A stretch of DNA of 33,894 nt from the NCBI RefSeq assembly GCF_029215995.1, contig NZ_JAEMVB010000018.1:1-33894 (forward strand), in the 5' to 3' direction. The DNA is from Sulfurimonas sp. SAG-AH-194-L11. Its GTDB lineage: Bacteria; Campylobacterota; Campylobacteria; Campylobacterales; Sulfurimonadaceae. A program made the translations under genes and the position numbers. The notes below the pieces were generated by a model. It was not told the DNA's origin, searched no databases, and was given only the letters and a program-made list of their open reading frames with translations. Shown here piece after piece: positions 30,785-33,894 of this stretch. The first letter of the stretch is position 1, and every line of letters begins with the position of its first letter.

Positions 30785-31567
30785 ATGAACTTTATCGTTT
30801 TACTCTCAAACAGACTCCTCAAAATTTTTGGGATTATAACAAAGTCTCTCAGTTACATCTTTCATTTTTTCTTTCCGAAAAAAAGATTTACTATACCACT
30901 TCATGCAGAGTCTCTTTTTTCAAGAAAAACTTTATCTAAAGTTCCAAAAAAAATCTGGCAAACTAACTATACTAATGTCGTTACACTGCCTGTATATTTA
31001 AATTATTTATGTAATAGAGTACTTGCTTATGATTATGAGTATAACTATGTAAGTACTGAGGCAAGAGATGCTTTTTTAAAAGAAAATGCTAGTGATGCAC
31101 TCTATCAAGCCTTCTCACAACTAACAGATGGTGCTGCACAAGCAGACGTCTGGAGACTTTTCATTCTTAACCATACTGGTGGTGTCTATATGGACATAGA
31201 TGCACATATTGTCTGGCCACTTTCAAAGATTATAAAACCTACAGATAGCGAACTATTTCTTCGTGCTAAGAGAGGACATATTAACAACTACTTTATCGCA
31301 AGTGCTCCAAGTAACCCTATCCTTTCTGATGCTTTAGAGATAATTCTTAGCAATATCCAAAAGAAAAAAATAGAGGGTGGTGTCTTTGAAATGACAGGTC
31401 CTACCGTACTCAACCAAGCAATCGCGGATAAAGAAATCACTTCAAGACTCTATAAATATACAGCAATTCAAGGAAGTTTTACAAATGAATACTTTCAGTA
31501 TATGGATAAGCCTAGAGGAAAGTGGACTCATGCAAAAAATGAGGATCTTTTAAAAGATAAAATCTAG
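30785..31567 (+). CDS. Glycosyltransferase with DXD motif, GT32-like
   Basis: A 260-residue glycosyltransferase. A hydrophobic N-terminus (residues 2-30) suggests membrane association. The catalytic region has [20 protein letters not shown] and [15 protein letters not shown], with the metal-binding DID at 137-139, matching the sugar-binding DXD family related to OCH1-type enzymes (GT32). It likely adds a hexose or similar sugar to surface polysaccharide. It precedes the rml genes by 22 bases and probably shares their transcript. Confidence 0.82.
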   Translation: MNFIVLLSNRLLKIFGIITKSLSYIFHFFFPKKRFTIPLHAESLFSRKTLSKVPKKIWQTNYTNVVTLPVYLNYLCNRVLAYDYEYNYVSTEARDAFLKENASDALYQAFSQLTDGAAQADVWRLFILNHTGGVYMDIDAHIVWPLSKIIKPTDSELFLRAKRGHINNYFIASAPSNPILSDALEIILSNIQKKKIEGGVFEMTGPTVLNQAIADKEITSRLYKYTAIQGSFTNEYFQYMDKPRGKWTHAKNEDLLKDKI

Positions 31568-31589
31568 TATTCTAACAAGGAAAGATCCA

Positions 31590-32474
31590 ATGAAAGGCAT
31601 AATACTCGCAGGGGGAAGTGGAACAAGACTCTACCCCATCACAAAAGGTGTAAGCAAACAGTTAGTTCCAATCTATGATAAACCAATGATTTACTATCCA
31701 CTTTCAGTTTTAATGTTAGCAGGGATAAATGAAGTCCTGATTATCTCAACACCAGATGACTTACCAAACTTTGAAAAACTTTTAGGTGATGGCTCTAACA
31801 TTGGTATGAAATTCTCTTATGTAGTGCAACCCTCGCCTGATGGTCTTGCTCAAGCTTTTATACTTGGTGAAGAGTTTATAGGCTCCGATGATGTTTGTCT
31901 AGTTTTAGGTGATAATATCTTCTATGGTCATGGACTTACAGACCTACTAGTAAAGTCTGTTAAAAATGCAACTCAAGAGAATAAAGCAACAGTATTTGGT
32001 TACTATGTAAAAGATCCTGAGCGTTATGGTGTTGCTGAGTTTAATAAAGATGGGGTAGTTACCTCTCTTGAAGAGAAACCAAAAGAGCCTAAAAGTAATT
32101 ATGCTGTTATAGGTCTATACTTTTATCCTAATGATGTTGTTAAAAAAGCTAAACTAGTAAAACCAAGCGATAGAGGAGAGTTAGAGATAACAACCCTCAA
32201 CCAGGACTACCTAAACGAGCAAAGACTCAAAGTAGAACTTATGGGTCGTGGCTATGCATGGCTAGATACTGGAACACATGAGTCGCTACTTGAAGCGAGT
32301 ATGTTTATTCAGACTATAGAAAACCGTCAGGGACTTAAAGTTGCTTGTCTTGAAGAGATAGCATATGAGATGGGTTATATCTCTAAAGAAGCACTTATAG
32401 AACTTGCACAACCTCTTAAGAAAAACCAATATGGACAGTATCTTCTTCGTCGAGCCAAACAAGGTAAACTGTAG
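31590..32474 (+). CDS. rmlA: Glucose-1-phosphate thymidylyltransferase
   Basis: A 294-residue RmlA/RfbA that makes dTDP-glucose, the first step to dTDP-L-rhamnose. It begins [20 protein letters not shown], the nucleotide-binding loop, then [17 protein letters not shown], and has [17 protein letters not shown] [26 protein letters not shown] and [20 protein letters not shown] precedes the ATG. The stop is directly followed by the rmlC start. Confidence 0.96.
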   Translation: MKGIILAGGSGTRLYPITKGVSKQLVPIYDKPMIYYPLSVLMLAGINEVLIISTPDDLPNFEKLLGDGSNIGMKFSYVVQPSPDGLAQAFILGEEFIGSDDVCLVLGDNIFYGHGLTDLLVKSVKNATQENKATVFGYYVKDPERYGVAEFNKDGVVTSLEEKPKEPKSNYAVIGLYFYPNDVVKKAKLVKPSDRGELEITTLNQDYLNEQRLKVELMGRGYAWLDTGTHESLLEASMFIQTIENRQGLKVACLEEIAYEMGYISKEALIELAQPLKKNQYGQYLLRRAKQGKL

Positions 32475-33053
32475 ATGAACTTCATAAGAACGGATATACC
32501 CGATGTAGTCATAATTGAACCAAAGGTTCATGGAGATGAAAGAGGTTACTTCGTAGAGACTTTTAGGTGCGATAAACTTGAAGAATTTTTAGGTTACAAG
32601 ATAAACTTCTCTCAAGATAATGAGTCTAAATCTTCTCGTGGTGTTTTAAGAGGGTTACATTACCAACTCGCACCTTCCGCACAGACTAAACTTGTACGAG
32701 TTATACAGGGTCGTGTTTTAGATGTAGCAGTAGACATCCGAAAAGGAAGCCCTACATTTGGTAAACATGTGGCAGTTGAACTTACAGCTGAGAATAAAAA
32801 ACAGATGCTTGTGCCTCGTGGTTTTGCTCATGGCTTTGTAGTGCTTGAAGATGATACTATCTTTGCTTATAAAGTAGATAACTACTACTCTCCTGAGAAT
32901 GATAGAGGTATAGCCTTTGATGATGAAGCCTTAGGTATAGAGTGGCAAGTACCTCACAATGAGCTTAACTTATCGGCTAAAGACAAAGTTCAACCTAAAC
33001 TTGCAGAGACTGGGGATATATTTGAGTATGGAGTGAATTACTACAATGACTAA
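32475..33053 (+). CDS. rmlC: dTDP-4-dehydrorhamnose 3,5-epimerase
   Basis: A 192-residue cupin epimerase. The catalytic His is in RGVLRGLHYQL, the nearby VDIRKGSPTFGK is the conserved substrate region, and PRGFAHGFVVLEDDTIFAYKV includes the remaining active-site residues. The length is typical. Its end overlaps rmlD by eight bases. The gene order rmlA-rmlC-rmlD leaves rmlB to be found beyond the window. Confidence 0.96.
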   Translation: MNFIRTDIPDVVIIEPKVHGDERGYFVETFRCDKLEEFLGYKINFSQDNESKSSRGVLRGLHYQLAPSAQTKLVRVIQGRVLDVAVDIRKGSPTFGKHVAVELTAENKKQMLVPRGFAHGFVVLEDDTIFAYKVDNYYSPENDRGIAFDDEALGIEWQVPHNELNLSAKDKVQPKLAETGDIFEYGVNYYND

Positions 33054-33894
33054 TGTTTTAGTAACAGGCTCAAAGGGGCAAGTAGGAAGTGAACTCCAAG
33101 CTCTCTCAACTTCTTATAAATACAACTTCTTTTTTACAGATAGAACAACCTTAGATATCTCAGATACAAACACTATCAAAGAGTTCATCACAACTAATAA
33201 TATAAACACCATTATAAACACAGCAGCTTACACAGCAGTAGATAAAGCGGAAGAAGACAGAGAAAATGCCAACAGAGTAAACCATCTAGCAGTAAAGAGT
33301 CTCGTAACTATAGCTAAAGAGAAAAATATTCAACTCATTCATATCTCAACTGATTATGTTTTTAATGGAGAGAACTTTAAACCATATACAGAAGATGACA
33401 CTACGAATCCTAATAGCGTTTACGGTAAAACTAAACTTGATGGTGAAAATGCCATGAGAGAGATAAGCCCTTTAAACTCAATAATTATTAGGACATCTTG
33501 GGTATACAGTAGCTTTGGAACTAATTTTGTAAAGACTATGCTAAGACTAGGTAAAGAGAGAGACTCACTTGGTGTTATTTATGACCAAGTAGGAACACCT
33601 ACCTATGCAAGAGACTTAGCAAAAGTAATACTAGATATAATACCAAACATTAAAAATAGACAAGTAGAGATATATAACTACTCAAACGAAGGAGTCCTCT
33701 CTTGGTATGACTTCTCTAAAGAGATAATGAAAATGGCAAAAATAGAGTGTCAGATAAATCCTATAGAAACAAAGGATTATCCAACACCAGCAAAGAGACC
33801 ACACTACTCAATACTTAATAAATCAAAGATAAAAACTACTTTTAATATAACTATTCCTTTTTGGAAAGATTCACTTGATGAGTGTTTAAGAGTA
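33046..33894 (+). CDS. rmlD: dTDP-4-dehydrorhamnose reductase, 3' end cut by the window
   Basis: The first 283 codons of RmlD, which reduces dTDP-4-dehydro-L-rhamnose with NAD(P)H. It begins MTNVLVTGSKGQVGSELQAL, the Rossmann dinucleotide loop (GSKGQVG), with NTAAYTAVDKAE, the STDYVF strand and YGKTKLDGE, the Tyr-Lys catalytic pair. VGTPTYARDLA is in the substrate domain. The frame is open to the last base, and the family is about 285-300 residues, so only the last few codons are missing. Confidence 0.95.
   Translation, partial: MTNVLVTGSKGQVGSELQALSTSYKYNFFFTDRTTLDISDTNTIKEFITTNNINTIINTAAYTAVDKAEEDRENANRVNHLAVKSLVTIAKEKNIQLIHISTDYVFNGENFKPYTEDDTTNPNSVYGKTKLDGENAMREISPLNSIIIRTSWVYSSFGTNFVKTMLRLGKERDSLGVIYDQVGTPTYARDLAKVILDIIPNIKNRQVEIYNYSNEGVLSWYDFSKEIMKMAKIECQINPIETKDYPTPAKRPHYSILNKSKIKTTFNITIPFWKDSLDECLRV

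Noticed and set aside
1..33894. CRISPR arrays, tRNA or rRNA genes, insertion sequences
   Set aside because: No regularly spaced repeats, cloverleaf sequences, rRNA segments or transposase-like proteins were seen on either strand.

Overview
This window looks like a chromosome segment from a low-GC, sulfur-oxidiser-like Campylobacterota (Sulfurimonas type). That placement is an inference. It rests on the low G+C, the tightly packed operons, promoters with extended -10 boxes but usually no recognisable -35, the minC-minD-minE arrangement, the hemN / Fe-S protein / lgt string, and two large GGDEF-EAL proteins. I saw no rRNA, tRNA, CRISPR array or transposase. No gene-free stretch exceeds 300 bases once the small genes described here are counted.

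Layout. (1) 1-2640, minus strand: the 5' part of a BtuB-like TonB-dependent receptor gene and a porin gene. Each is preceded by a copy of a 51-codon gene whose two copies differ mostly at silent positions. (2) 2657-21293: a cobalamin (B12) island. It starts with a cobalamin riboswitch ahead of a standalone cbiM and continues with a CDF metal exporter gene, a membrane c-di-GMP enzyme gene, cbiK, cbiA, bluB, cbiC, a 2Fe-2S ferredoxin-like gene, cbiD, cbiET (fused), cbiF, cbiG and cbiH, and then, convergently, cobA (SUMT) and cbiL. This covers most of the anaerobic (early cobalt) corrin ring pathway from uroporphyrinogen III to cobyrinic acid a,c-diamide. CbiJ and the late nucleotide-loop genes are not visible. 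The minCDE division-site operon sits inside this island. (3) Accessory insertions in the island: an AT-rich cassette at about 12500-13660 (68-residue orphan, XRE regulator with paired palindromic operators and a leaderless-type promoter, small PD-(D/E)XK-like protein) and two tandem type II toxin-antitoxin modules at 16072-17201 between cbiET and cbiF. (4) 21345-25531: a DEAD-box RNA helicase gene diverging from a PAS-GGDEF-EAL gene across a 19-bp inverted repeat that carries -10 boxes on both strands, then a DUF2062 gene. (5) 25543-30707, minus strand: msbA-like transporter, hemN, Fe-S oxidoreductase and lgt as one tightly coupled operon. (6) 30785-33894: a GT32-like glycosyltransferase and rmlA-rmlC-rmlD for dTDP-rhamnose, with rmlD cut by the window end.

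How it fits together. BtuB and CbiM suggest corrinoid and cobalt (or nickel) uptake, with CbiM under B12 feedback through the riboswitch. CobA, CbiL, CbiK, CbiH, CbiF, CbiG, CbiD, CbiET, CbiC and CbiA would build the corrin ring, and BluB would supply the dimethylbenzimidazole lower ligand using oxygen. The most notable unexplained items are the duplicated 51-residue protein next to two outer-membrane protein genes, and the controller-plus-nuclease-like pair with no visible methyltransferase.
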